Shown here piece after piece: positions 24,912 to 33,260 of a stretch of 64,000 nucleotides of DNA. The notes under the pieces are model-generated. The model made no database searches and was not told where the DNA came from. It saw only the letters and a list, made by a program, of their open reading frames with translations. Both the position numbers and the translations under genes were made by a program. This stretch comes from a gamma proteobacterium L18 (GTDB lineage: Bacteria; Pseudomonadota; Gammaproteobacteria; Pseudomonadales; Pseudomonadaceae): the NCBI GenBank assembly GCA_000497835.1, contig KI547172.1:278215-342214 (forward strand), read 5' to 3'. Each line of letters begins with the position of its first letter. The stretch's first letter is position 1.

Positions 24912-26696
24912 ATGGCGACCGTATTGAAAAAAGTCGACGCGGTGATCGTCGGCTTCGGCTGGACCGGCGCAATCATGGCCAAAGAGCTCACCGAAGCGGG
25001 CTTGCACGTGGTGGCGCTGGAGCGCGGCCCGATGCAGGACACCTACCCGGACGGCAACTATCCGCAGGTCATTGATGAATTGACCTACAGCGTGCGCAAA
25101 AAACTCTTCCAGGACATTTCCAAAGAGACCGTCACCATCCGCCACAGCGTCAACGACGTGGCCTTGCCCAACCGCCAGCTGGGCGCGTTCCTGCCGGGCA
25201 AGGGGGTGGGCGGCGCTGGCCTGCACTGGTCGGGCGTGCACTTTCGTGTCGACCCGATCGAGTTGCGCATGCGCAGCCATTACGAAGAGCGCTACGGCAA
25301 GAAATTCATCCCCGAAGACATGACCATCCAGGACTTCGGCGTGACCTACGAGGAACTGGAGCCGTTCTTCGACTTCTCGGAAAAAGTATTCGGCACCTCG
25401 GGTACCGCCTGGTCGGTCAAGGGCCAGATCGTTGGCCAGGGTAAGGGCGGCAACGCCTACGCACCGGATCGCTCCAACCCCTTCCCGCTCGAAGCGCAGA
25501 AGAATGGCGTTTCGGCCATGCTGTTCCACAAGGCCGCCACTGAGTCGGGCTACAAGCCCTACAACCTGCCGTCCGCCAATACCTCGGGGCCATACACCAA
25601 CCCCTATGGCGCACAGATGGGGCCGTGCAACTTCTGCGGGTTCTGCAGCGGCTATGTCTGCTACATGTATTCCAAGGCCTCGCCGAACGTGAACATCCTG
25701 CCGGCCCTGCGTCAGGAGCCCAAGTTCGAACTGCGCACCAATGCCCATGTGCTGAAGGTCAATCTGACCGATGACAAGAAGCTGGCCACCGGTGTCAGCT
25801 ACATCGACGCCCAAGGCCGTGAAGTGGAGCAGCCAGCGGACCTGGTGATTCTGGGGGCCTTCCAGTTCAACAACGTGCGCCTGATGCTGTTGTCGGGTAT
25901 CGGCAAGCCGTACGACCCGGTCAGCGGCGAAGGCGTGGTGGGCAAGAACTTCGCTTACCAAAACATGGCCACGGTCAAAGCCTTCTTCGACAAGGATACC
26001 CACACCAACAACTTCATCGGTGCCGGCGGCAATGGCGTGGCCATCGACGACTTCAACGCCGACAACTTCGACCATGGCCCGCACGGCTTTGTCGGTGGTT
26101 CGCCGTTCTGGGTCAACCAGGCTGGCAGCCGTCCTATCGCCGGCACTTCCAACCCGCCCGGTACCCCGGCGTGGGGCAGCGCCTGGAAGAAGACCACGGC
26201 CGAGTACTACACCCACCAGGTATCGATGGACGCCCACGGCGCGCATCAGTCCTACCGTGGCAACTACCTCGATCTGGACCCTACCTACAAGGACGCGTTC
26301 GGCATGCCGTTGCTGCGCATGACCTTCAACTGGCAGGAAAACGACATCAAGATGAACATGTTCATGGCGGACAAGCTGAGCAAGATCGCCAAGGCCATGA
26401 ACCCCAAATCCATCGCTATCCTGGGCAAGAAAGTGGGCGAGAAATTCAACACCGCCGCCTACCAGACCACCCACCTCAACGGCGGCGCGATCATGGGCAC
26501 CGACCCCAAGACCAGCGCCATCAACCGTTACCTGCAAAGCTGGGACGTGCACAACGTGTTCGTGCCGGGTGCTTCCGCGTTCCCGCAAGGCCTGGGTTAC
26601 AACCCTACCGGCCTGGTTGCCGCGTTGACCTACTGGTCGGCCCGCGCTATCCGCGAGCAGTACCTGAAAAACCCCGGCCCGCTGGTGCAGGCTTAA
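24912..26696 (+). CDS. GMC oxidoreductase, gluconate 2-dehydrogenase-type flavoprotein subunit
   Basis: A 594-residue FAD protein with Rossmann loop VIVGFGWTGAIMAKEL close to the N-terminus, GKGVGGAGLHWSGVHFRVDP, and C-terminal GASAFPQGLGYNPTGLVAAL. A cysteine-rich patch CNFCGFCSGYVCYMY in the middle matches the Fe-S cluster region of gluconate 2-dehydrogenase and related FAD glucose dehydrogenases. Its ATG lies 2 bp after the previous stop. It oxidises gluconate or a similar sugar acid in the periplasm; exact substrate not proven. Confidence 0.92.
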   Translation: MATVLKKVDAVIVGFGWTGAIMAKELTEAGLHVVALERGPMQDTYPDGNYPQVIDELTYSVRKKLFQDISKETVTIRHSVNDVALPNRQLGAFLPGKGVGGAGLHWSGVHFRVDPIELRMRSHYEERYGKKFIPEDMTIQDFGVTYEELEPFFDFSEKVFGTSGTAWSVKGQIVGQGKGGNAYAPDRSNPFPLEAQKNGVSAMLFHKAATESGYKPYNLPSANTSGPYTNPYGAQMGPCNFCGFCSGYVCYMYSKASPNVNILPALRQEPKFELRTNAHVLKVNLTDDKKLATGVSYIDAQGREVEQPADLVILGAFQFNNVRLMLLSGIGKPYDPVSGEGVVGKNFAYQNMATVKAFFDKDTHTNNFIGAGGNGVAIDDFNADNFDHGPHGFVGGSPFWVNQAGSRPIAGTSNPPGTPAWGSAWKKTTAEYYTHQVSMDAHGAHQSYRGNYLDLDPTYKDAFGMPLLRMTFNWQENDIKMNMFMADKLSKIAKAMNPKSIAILGKKVGEKFNTAAYQTTHLNGGAIMGTDPKTSAINRYLQSWDVHNVFVPGASAFPQGLGYNPTGLVAALTYWSARAIREQYLKNPGPLVQA

Positions 26697-26702
26697 GGAG
26701 CG

Positions 26703-28010
26703 ATGACCATGAAAAACCTGTTTATCGCATCCCTGGCCCTGGCCAGCCTGCCCGTGTGGGCAGCCGAACCGTCGTTTGACCCCGCGCTGGTGCAGAAAGG
26801 CGAGTACCTGGCCCGTGCTGGCGACTGCGTGGCCTGCCACACCGCGAAGGGCGGCAAGCCGTTCGCCGGTGGCCTGCCGATGGAAACGCCGATCGGCACC
26901 ATCTATTCCACCAACATCACCCCGGACAAGACCGGCATTGGCGAATATTCGTACGAAGACTTTGACCAGGCCGTACGTCACGGCGTCGGCAAAAGCGGTA
27001 GTACCTTGTACCCGGCCATGCCCTACCCGTCCTACGCCCGTGTCAGCGATGAAGACATGCAGGCGCTGTATGCCTACTTCATGAAAGGCGTGCAGCCGGT
27101 GCCCCAGGAGAACAAGGACGTCGATATCCCTTGGCCGCTGAGCATGCGCTGGCCGCTGGCGATCTGGCGCGGCATGTTTGCGCCCAAGGTCGAGCCGTTC
27201 AAGGCTGCTGGCAACGATGAGTCGATCAACCGCGGTGCCTACCTGGTCGAGGGCCTGGGCCACTGCGGCGCCTGCCACACCCCGCGTGCCATCACCATGC
27301 AGGAAAAAGCGCTGAACCCGGCCGACGGCAAGGAATTCCTCTCCGGCTCGGCGCCGCTGGAAGGCTGGATCGCCAAGAACCTGCGCGGCGACCACAAGGA
27401 TGGCCTGGGCAGCTGGAGCGAAGAAGAGCTGGTGGCTTTCCTGAAGACCGGTCGTAGCGACCGCACCGCCGTGTTCGGCGGCATGAGCGACGTGGTCGAA
27501 CACAGCATGCAGTACATGAGCGACGCTGACCTGACGGCCATTGCCCGTTACCTGAAGTCCTTGCCAGCGGTGAATCCCGACGACAAGCCGCAGGTCTACG
27601 ACAAGGCCGTGGCCGATGCGTTGTGGAAAGGCGACGACAGCAAGCCGGGTGCCTCGGTGTACATCGACAACTGCGCTGCCTGCCACCGTACTGACGGCAA
27701 GGGCTATACCCGCGTGTTCCCGGCCCTGGCCGGCAACCCGGTGCTGCAGACTGAAGACGCGACCTCGCTGATCCACATCGTACTCAAGGGCGGCACCCTG
27801 GTGGCCACCAAGACTGCGCCGTCGAACTTCACCATGCCGTCCTACGCCTGGCGCCTGTCGGACCAGGAAGTGGCTGACGTGGTGAATTTCATCCGCACCA
27901 GCTGGGGCAACAAGGGCTCGCAGGTGTCGGCCAAGGACGTGAAAGCGTTGCGCACCGATGACCTGAAAACCACCTCGGGCGATGACCTGGGCCAGGTGAC
28001 CTCGAAGTAG
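26703..28010 (+). CDS. Three-heme cytochrome c subunit of the membrane dehydrogenase
   Basis: A 435-residue exported protein with a signal peptide ending at VWAAE and three heme c sites: CVACH (42-46), CGACH (188-192) and CAACH (324-328), with methionine ligands in suitable places. It passes electrons from the flavoprotein to ubiquinone. A second ATG two codons in (26709) is an alternative start. Three-heme subunits of this length are standard for gluconate and alcohol dehydrogenase complexes. Confidence 0.93.
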   Translation: MTMKNLFIASLALASLPVWAAEPSFDPALVQKGEYLARAGDCVACHTAKGGKPFAGGLPMETPIGTIYSTNITPDKTGIGEYSYEDFDQAVRHGVGKSGSTLYPAMPYPSYARVSDEDMQALYAYFMKGVQPVPQENKDVDIPWPLSMRWPLAIWRGMFAPKVEPFKAAGNDESINRGAYLVEGLGHCGACHTPRAITMQEKALNPADGKEFLSGSAPLEGWIAKNLRGDHKDGLGSWSEEELVAFLKTGRSDRTAVFGGMSDVVEHSMQYMSDADLTAIARYLKSLPAVNPDDKPQVYDKAVADALWKGDDSKPGASVYIDNCAACHRTDGKGYTRVFPALAGNPVLQTEDATSLIHIVLKGGTLVATKTAPSNFTMPSYAWRLSDQEVADVVNFIRTSWGNKGSQVSAKDVKALRTDDLKTTSGDDLGQVTSK

Positions 28011-28044
28011 TCCCCTGACGCAGCCTGCGGCAGGACCGCGTTGT

Positions 28045-28110
28045 CTGCATCGCGACCAAGGTCGGCTCCTACGCCGTACGTGGTAGGAGCCGGCCTTGGC
28101 CGCGATGCAG
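28045..28110. repeat. REP-type inverted repeat pair (family B)
   Basis: 28-nt arms CGCGACCAAGGTCGGCTCCT and GTAGGAGCCGGCCTTGGCCG with one or two mismatches, 10 nt apart, after the cytochrome gene. Confidence 0.88.
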
Positions 28111-28154
28111 CCACCAGTGGACGACCGGGCCTATCCACAGCGGTAGTCTCATTG

Positions 28155-28174
28155 TACTGTATATAGGTACAGTA
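28155..28174. promoter_or_regulatory. LexA (SOS) box
   Basis: TACTGTATATAGGTACAGTA: CTG-N10-CAG with TA flanks, matching the gammaproteobacterial LexA consensus at nearly all positions. It sits 13 bp before the radical SAM start, where LexA would block transcription. Confidence 0.9.
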
Positions 28175-28187
28175 AAGAGGCCCGCTC

Positions 28188-29246
28188 ATGTCCACGCCCC
28201 TGACCCCACGCGGCCGCGGCACCGCCGCCAACCCGCACAATCGCTTCGCCGCCCAGCGCTCGGTGGCCGAAGACGACGGCTGGTACCAGGAAGTCCCGGT
28301 CACCCAGGGCACCGAAGTGCGCATTGAAACGGCCAAGAGTATCATCACCCGCAACACCTCCCCCGACCTGCCCTTCGACCGCACCATCAACCCCTACCGT
28401 GGTTGCGAGCACGGTTGCATCTACTGCTATGCCCGGCCTAGCCACGCCTACTGGGACATGTCCCCCGGCCTGGATTTCGAAACCAAGCTCATCGCCAAGA
28501 CCAACGCCGCCGCCCTGCTGGAGCAGCAGCTGTCCAGGCGCGGCTACAAGGTGGCGCCGGTCAACCTGGGCTCCAATACCGACCCCTACCAGCCCATCGA
28601 GCGTGAACACAAACTGACCCGCGCCGTGCTGGAAGTGCTGTTGCGTTACCGCCATCCGGTCACCATCGTCACCAAGGGTTCACTGATATTGCGCGACCTG
28701 GACCTGCTGACCGAGCTGGCGCAGCTCAATCTGGTGTCGGTGATGATCAGCCTCACCACCCTGGACGACGAGCTCAAACGCACCCTGGAACCCCGCGCAG
28801 CCGCCCCCAAGGCGCGGCTGCGGGCGATCCGCGTGATGCGTGAAGCCGGCATCCCCGTGGGCGTGCTGTGCTCACCGATGATCCCCATGATCAACGACAT
28901 GGAGCTGGAGAGCCTGCTGCGCGAAGCCAAGTCGGCGGGGGCGCTGACGGCCAACTACATGCTGCTGCGCTTGCCGCTGGAAGTGGCCCCGCTATTCGAG
29001 GAGTGGTTGCAACAGCATTACCCGCAACGGGCCGAGCATGTGCTGAGCCTGATCCGCCAAAGCCGTGGCGGTGAGCTGTATGACAGCCGCTTTGGCGCGC
29101 GTTTCCGAGGTGAAGGGGTGTTTGCCGATTTGCTGGAGCAGCGCTTCAAGGCGGGTATCAAGCGTTTCGGGCTGAGTCGGCGCGAAGGCTATTCGCTGGA
29201 CTGCACCGCCTTTTGCCCGCCTGGGGGGCAGATGTCGTTGCTGTGA
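28188..29246 (+). CDS. PA0069-family radical SAM protein, SOS-controlled
   Basis: A 352-residue radical SAM enzyme; the cluster cysteines are C73, C77 and C80 in RGCEHGCIYC, followed by YARPSHAYW. It resembles the spore photoproduct lyase-like family that in P. aeruginosa (PA0069) is in the LexA regulon by published transcript work, as I recall. A DNA repair or nucleotide-modifying role is plausible but unproven. It stands alone under the LexA box. Confidence 0.9.
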   Translation: MSTPLTPRGRGTAANPHNRFAAQRSVAEDDGWYQEVPVTQGTEVRIETAKSIITRNTSPDLPFDRTINPYRGCEHGCIYCYARPSHAYWDMSPGLDFETKLIAKTNAAALLEQQLSRRGYKVAPVNLGSNTDPYQPIEREHKLTRAVLEVLLRYRHPVTIVTKGSLILRDLDLLTELAQLNLVSVMISLTTLDDELKRTLEPRAAAPKARLRAIRVMREAGIPVGVLCSPMIPMINDMELESLLREAKSAGALTANYMLLRLPLEVAPLFEEWLQQHYPQRAEHVLSLIRQSRGGELYDSRFGARFRGEGVFADLLEQRFKAGIKRFGLSRREGYSLDCTAFCPPGGQMSLL

Positions 29247-29414
29247 TGTTGTTACCAGGGATGACCGCTGGGTATCACTTTCTAGCTTAGGCCTTTACGC
29301 TCGGACGTTTTTCGACGTGGGCTCGACCTTCGTTGCGACACCCACCGGGGCACCATCACGCTGGAGCAGACAGGAGGCTTTTACGACCTGTTCGAATGAC
29401 CAGAGCTTTAGATC
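29247..29414. other. Gap between radical SAM gene and orphan antitoxin; possible gene remnant
   Basis: A plus-strand frame in this gap reads about 30 residues ending in TITLEQTGGFYDLFE and a TGA at about 29398, with no start signal. It could be the tail of a lost gene. No toxin-like frame is present on the minus strand where a RelE/YafQ partner would be expected. Confidence 0.35.
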
Positions 29415-29681
29415 TCAAACGCCGAGGTCTTTGAACAAGGCCTCTGCACTCTCATATTCGACGGTTATCGGATTGGCGTCTTGTTCCTCCATCACCTTGC
29501 GAGCACGCGCATTGAGTGACGGGGCTTTAACCTGGAAGGGTAGCTCTCTGGTTTGGGCAACCTGGACCAACATCATGCGAATGGCCTGCGAAATCGTCAT
29601 GCCCATTTCCTCAAGCGCAGCCGTGGCACTGGCCTTGAGTTTGCTGTCGATGCGGGTCCTTACAACTTCAGTATGCGCCAT
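29415..29681 (-). CDS. RelB/DinJ-family antitoxin, toxin partner absent
   Basis: An 88-residue protein with the ribbon-helix-helix pattern VVRTRIDSKLKASATAALEE then MGMTISQAIRMMLVQVAQT, as in DinJ and RelB antitoxins; the C-terminal part is the usual toxin-binding tail. Ribosome site GGAG. The downstream 168 bp up to the next gene has no toxin ORF, so this is an orphan. It may still repress its own operator or counter toxins encoded elsewhere. Confidence 0.85.
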   Translation of the reverse strand: MAHTEVVRTRIDSKLKASATAALEEMGMTISQAIRMMLVQVAQTRELPFQVKAPSLNARARKVMEEQDANPITVEYESAEALFKDLGV

Positions 29682-29702
29682 GAGTGGCTCCTTGTGAGCA
29701 TG

Positions 29703-29714
29703 TTGTAGCTACAA
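29703..29714. promoter_or_regulatory. RelB/DinJ-type operator
   Basis: TTGTAGCTACAA is a perfect 12-bp palindrome 22 bp upstream of the antitoxin start; the RelB/DinJ families bind TTGTA...TACAA sites. It would be an autoregulatory operator. Confidence 0.6.
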
Positions 29715-30057
29715 TGAGCTTACGCTGCCTCGATGAGGCTGTATACCTTTGAAGGTCTGCAAACCGCCACCCGGTTTGCGCGCACAAGCGGCCCTTGCGG
29801 ATGAATCGAAGCCGGTTTCAGGGTTTTTGGCGGCCCAAGTCATGCTTTTTTGCCATCACTTCGTAGCTTCCTGAAACACTTCAAACCCCCGTCCCAGAGC
29901 CTTCTATTCAGCTTGAATTAAGATTTCATCTCTACCTTGAATCCCACGTGACCGATTAGTCACTAAGCTGCATAAATCGCCCTGCATAGTTTCTTCTTGT
30001 AGGGCGTTTTACCCCGTAAAATGGGAAAATCCTTTAACCGACTCACGAGGACGAATC
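29715..30057. other. Non-coding region with two inverted repeats before carbonic anhydrase
   Basis: AT-richer than its surroundings. GTGAC-N6-GTCAC at 29948-29963 is a perfect short inverted repeat. At 29978-30010 CGCCCTGCA pairs with TGTAGGGCG (one G-T pair) and is followed by TTTT, a terminator-like hairpin pointing toward the can gene. No convincing ORF. The can ribosome site is CGAGGACG. Confidence 0.5.
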
Positions 30058-30777
30058 ATGACCGACAAGGACTCTTCCCTGAACGAGCCGGCCGTCGAGG
30101 CTGAAAGCGCGGAAGCTGCTCTGAAGACCATCGTTGATGGCTTTCTGCATTTTCACCACGAAGTGTTTCCGCAGCAGGAAGAACTGTTCAAGAAACTGGC
30201 CACCGCCCAGACCCCACGGGCGATGTTCATCACCTGCGCCGACTCGCGGATTGTGCCCGAGCTGATCACCCACAGCTCGCCTGGCGACCTGTTCGTGACC
30301 CGTAACGTGGGCAACGTGGTACCGCCGTACGGCCAGATGAACGGTGGTGTTTCCACCGCCATCGAGTACGCCGTCATGGCGTTGGGCGTCCACCACATCA
30401 TCGTCTGCGGGCACTCGGACTGCGGCGCCATGCGCGCTGTGCTCAACCCGCACACGCTGGAAAAGATGCCGACGGTAAAAGCCTGGCTGCGGCACGCTGA
30501 AGTGGCCAAGACTGTGGTGCACGACAACTGCAACTGCGCCACCGAAGCCGAGAGCATGAAGGTGCTGACCGAAGAGAACGTCATCGCCCAACTGCAGCAT
30601 CTGCGCACCCACCCTTCGGTGGCCTCGCGCATGGCCAGCGGCCAGTTGTTCATTCATGGCTGGGTCTACAGCATCGAGACCAGCGAAATCAAAGCCTATG
30701 ATGCGGAGCGTGATTGCTTCGTCCCGCTTGACGGCACCCTGCCGACCCCGAGCGCAACGCCCAAAGGGCGCTTCTAA
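30058..30777 (+). CDS. can: Beta-class carbonic anhydrase
   Basis: A 239-residue enzyme with zinc ligands C60 in CADSR, H119 and C122 in GHSDCGAM; the Asp-Arg dyad is D62/R64. It interconverts CO2 and bicarbonate in the cytosol. It is followed by a SulP transporter gene after 200 bp, a pairing suggesting bicarbonate or CO2 handling together. Confidence 0.95.
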   Translation: MTDKDSSLNEPAVEAESAEAALKTIVDGFLHFHHEVFPQQEELFKKLATAQTPRAMFITCADSRIVPELITHSSPGDLFVTRNVGNVVPPYGQMNGGVSTAIEYAVMALGVHHIIVCGHSDCGAMRAVLNPHTLEKMPTVKAWLRHAEVAKTVVHDNCNCATEAESMKVLTEENVIAQLQHLRTHPSVASRMASGQLFIHGWVYSIETSEIKAYDAERDCFVPLDGTLPTPSATPKGRF

Positions 30778-30809
30778 CGCTCGAACCTTGCGATAAACGA
30801 GGCCTGTAG

Positions 30810-30833
30810 GGCGGCGTACTTGGGTACGCCGCC
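30810..30833. terminator. Stem-loop after can
   Basis: Perfect 10-bp stem GGCGGCGTAC/GTACGCCGCC with loop TTGG, 32 bp after the can stop. No T-run follows, so it may be a transcript-stabilising hairpin or a rho-linked terminator. Confidence 0.5.
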
Positions 30834-30849
30834 TGCCCCGTTGCCGTTA

Positions 30850-30931
30850 TCGAAAACCCTGTGATTGCCAGCCGGCCTTTGGGCCCGGTTGTGGGCAACT
30901 GCATGCCTGGAAAACGCCACAGGGTTTTCGA
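30850..30931. repeat. Long-spaced perfect 14-bp inverted repeat
   Basis: TCGAAAACCCTGTG at 30850-30863 and its exact complement at 30918-30931, with 54 nt between that contain smaller stems such as GTTG/CAAC. It lies between can and sulP and does not resemble the REP families. Confidence 0.75.
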
Positions 30932-30979
30932 GATCGGCCATGGATGTGGCTTGCAGCACTACTTTTCAGGAGAAACGTC

Positions 30980-32509
30980 ATGAACATGGCACAGTTAAAG
31001 GCGGTATTGCCGCGAGAGTTATTGGCTTCGGTGGTGGTGTTCCTGGTGGCGCTGCCACTGTGCATGGGCATCGCCATCGCGTCCGGCATGCCGCCGGCGA
31101 AGGGGTTGATCACCGGGATCATCGGTGGCGTGGTGGTGGGCTTTCTGGCCGGCTCGCCGTTGCAGGTCAGCGGGCCGGCGGCGGGCCTTGCGGTGTTGGT
31201 GTTCGAACTGGTGCGTCAGCATGGCATGGCCATGCTGGGTCCGATCCTTTTGCTGGCCGGTTTTCTGCAATTGCTGGCTGGCCGGTTCAAACTGGGTTGC
31301 TGGTTCCGCGTCACCGCGCCGGCCGTGGTTTACGGGATGCTGGCGGGGATCGGCGTGTTGATTGTGCTGTCGCAGTTGCACGTGATGCTCGACCGCACGC
31401 CCCTGCCATCGGGCATGCACAACCTGATCGGCTTCCCCGGCGCCGTGGCCGAAGCCCTGCCGGTGATGGGCGCAGGTATTGGCTGGCAGGCCGGGCTGTT
31501 GGGGCTGGGCACCATTGCGATCATGTACGCCTGGGAAAAGCTGCGGCCACAGCGGCTGCGTTTCGTGCCGGGTGCGCTGCTGGGCGTCGGTGTGGCCACG
31601 GGGATCAGCCTGTGGATGGGCATGGCGGTAAAGCGCGTCGAGGTACCGGCCAACCTGGCCGAGGCCATCGATTGGTTGCGTCCGGCGGACTTGCTCAACC
31701 TGGCCGACCCCACGCTGTTGATCGCCGCTTTCGCCGTGGCCTTCATCGCCAGTGCCGAGACGCTGCTCTCCGCTGCCGCGGTGGATCGCATGCACAGTGG
31801 CGTGCGTTCTGACTTTGATCGCGAACTGTCGGCCCAGGGTGTGGGTAATATGCTGTGTGGGGTGCTGGGCGCGCTGCCGATGACGGGCGTGATCGTGCGC
31901 AGTTCGGCCAACGTGCAAGCGGGTGCGCAGACGCGAATGTCGGCGATATTGCACGGTATCTGGCTGCTGGCGTTCGTGGTGGCGTTGTCCAGGGTGCTGC
32001 AAAGCATTCCGGTGGCAAGCCTGGCGGGCGTGCTGGTGTATACCGGCTTCAAGCTGGTGGACCTCAAGGCGCTGCGTAGCCTGGGACGTTATGGGCGCAT
32101 GCCGATGTTCATCTACGGTGCAACGGCCCTGGCCATCATCTTCACCGACCTGCTGACCGGTGTGCTGTTGGGTTTCGCCCTGACCTTGCTGATGCTGGCG
32201 CTGAAAGCAGCACGGTTGAAGATCAACCTGGTGGAGCGTGACGACAAGGAACTGGAGCTGCGCCTGACCGGGGCGGCGACTTTCCTCAAGGTGCCGGCGC
32301 TGACCCAGGTGCTGGACACCATTCCGGCGGGCAGCATCGTCCATGTGCCGCTGGGCAACCTGCGTTACATCGACCATTCCTGCCTGGAATTGCTGGAGGA
32401 CTGGGGGCGGGCGAACCGCGCCAGTGGTTCGCGGCTGATCATCGAAAGCCGCGGATTGAAGCGCAGGATCGAGGGGCAGATGCGTACAAGCGCGGGCGTC
32501 AACGCTTGA
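30980..32509 (+). CDS. SulP family transporter with STAS domain
   Basis: A 509-residue inner-membrane protein with about 10-12 membrane segments; the start MNMAQLKAVLPRELLASVVV has AGGAG upstream. Blocks FLVALPLCMGIAIASGMPP and GSPLQVSGPAAGL are SulP-like. The C-terminal STAS part (SIVHVPLGNLRYIDHSCLEL) is shorter than in the 4447 transporter. Neighbouring carbonic anhydrase makes bicarbonate a likely substrate (as in BicA-like members), but this is inference. Confidence 0.9.
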   Translation: MNMAQLKAVLPRELLASVVVFLVALPLCMGIAIASGMPPAKGLITGIIGGVVVGFLAGSPLQVSGPAAGLAVLVFELVRQHGMAMLGPILLLAGFLQLLAGRFKLGCWFRVTAPAVVYGMLAGIGVLIVLSQLHVMLDRTPLPSGMHNLIGFPGAVAEALPVMGAGIGWQAGLLGLGTIAIMYAWEKLRPQRLRFVPGALLGVGVATGISLWMGMAVKRVEVPANLAEAIDWLRPADLLNLADPTLLIAAFAVAFIASAETLLSAAAVDRMHSGVRSDFDRELSAQGVGNMLCGVLGALPMTGVIVRSSANVQAGAQTRMSAILHGIWLLAFVVALSRVLQSIPVASLAGVLVYTGFKLVDLKALRSLGRYGRMPMFIYGATALAIIFTDLLTGVLLGFALTLLMLALKAARLKINLVERDDKELELRLTGAATFLKVPALTQVLDTIPAGSIVHVPLGNLRYIDHSCLELLEDWGRANRASGSRLIIESRGLKRRIEGQMRTSAGVNA

Positions 32510-32551
32510 CGTTACCGCCACGCGATCCTTCGCAACATCTGCGTCGTCTGT

Positions 32552-32609
32552 ATCGCGGCCAAGGCCGGCTCCTACACTGTCCGCGGTAGGAGCCGGCCTT
32601 GGCCGCGAT
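32552..32609. repeat. REP-type inverted repeat pair (family B)
   Basis: 24-nt arms CGGCCAAGGCCGGCTCCTAC and complement, perfect, 10 nt apart, between convergent genes. Confidence 0.9.
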
Positions 32610-32621
32610 GGCGTCAGCGGA

Positions 32622-33260
32622 TCAGTTCAGATCCAGCGCCAGGCCAAACTGGCGCGACAGGCACGGCCATTGGCTCCATGCCTTGCCAGTCTCTTCAGCC
32701 GACAGCTTGTCGCGGAACTGCTCCACCGATTCCAGCGCAAAGCTTTCCTCGTTGAGCATGTTGTCCACCGAATGGTGCACCACCTCGTCCAGCTGGTTGG
32801 CAAACGCTTCCCCGATCAGTTGATGGGCGATCAGGTTCGCAACCGTGGTATCCAGCGGAATAAGCGGTTGCTGGAAGTGCTTGATGTACAGGTCGTTGAC
32901 CTCTTCCACCAACCGGTGGGCCAGGTAGGCCTCATCCAGCAGACAATCCAGCCCTTCATGGCCGTTCAGTTCTTTTGGCGGCTGAATGAAGTACTGTTCG
33001 GCGATTTTAAGCACCGGCTTGATCTGCGATTCGATGCCGGCTTTCACCGCGACATCGTTTGCGGCGTCGAGCATGTCTGGGACCTGATCGATGTAGGCAG
33101 CCACGAAGCGGGTCAGCACGCCCTTGCGATCCGCCTCCGGCAGTTGGATGACGGGATGCAGGTGAGGCAGCTGTTTTTCAAGTTGCAGGGTCAATTGGCC
33201 GGTGTCGGCCTCGTGTTGATGGGCACGTTGGATCTGCTCGCGCAATGCGGCGGTGTTCAT
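32622..33260 (-). CDS. Conserved Pseudomonas hypothetical protein
   Basis: A 212-residue, mostly helical soluble protein without signal peptide or recognised motif. It is rich in Leu, Glu and Gln, with a moderately acidic composition. I recall a similar gene next to coxB in P. aeruginosa, so the position is conserved. It is divergent from the cox operon, 327 bp between starts. Function unknown. Confidence 0.8.
   Translation of the reverse strand: MNTAALREQIQRAHQHEADTGQLTLQLEKQLPHLHPVIQLPEADRKGVLTRFVAAYIDQVPDMLDAANDVAVKAGIESQIKPVLKIAEQYFIQPPKELNGHEGLDCLLDEAYLAHRLVEEVNDLYIKHFQQPLIPLDTTVANLIAHQLIGEAFANQLDEVVHHSVDNMLNEESFALESVEQFRDKLSAEETGKAWSQWPCLSRQFGLALDLN

Noticed and set aside
24867..27776. 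Open frame of 969 codons on the minus strand opposite the GMC and cytochrome genes
   Set aside because: It mirrors codon bias of the real genes (high GC at third positions) and has no motifs or start signals; the plus-strand proteins are clearly recognisable.
29317..29697. 126-codon plus-strand frame overlapping the antitoxin
   Set aside because: Runs antisense through the RelB-like gene, which has the family pattern, ribosome site and operator.
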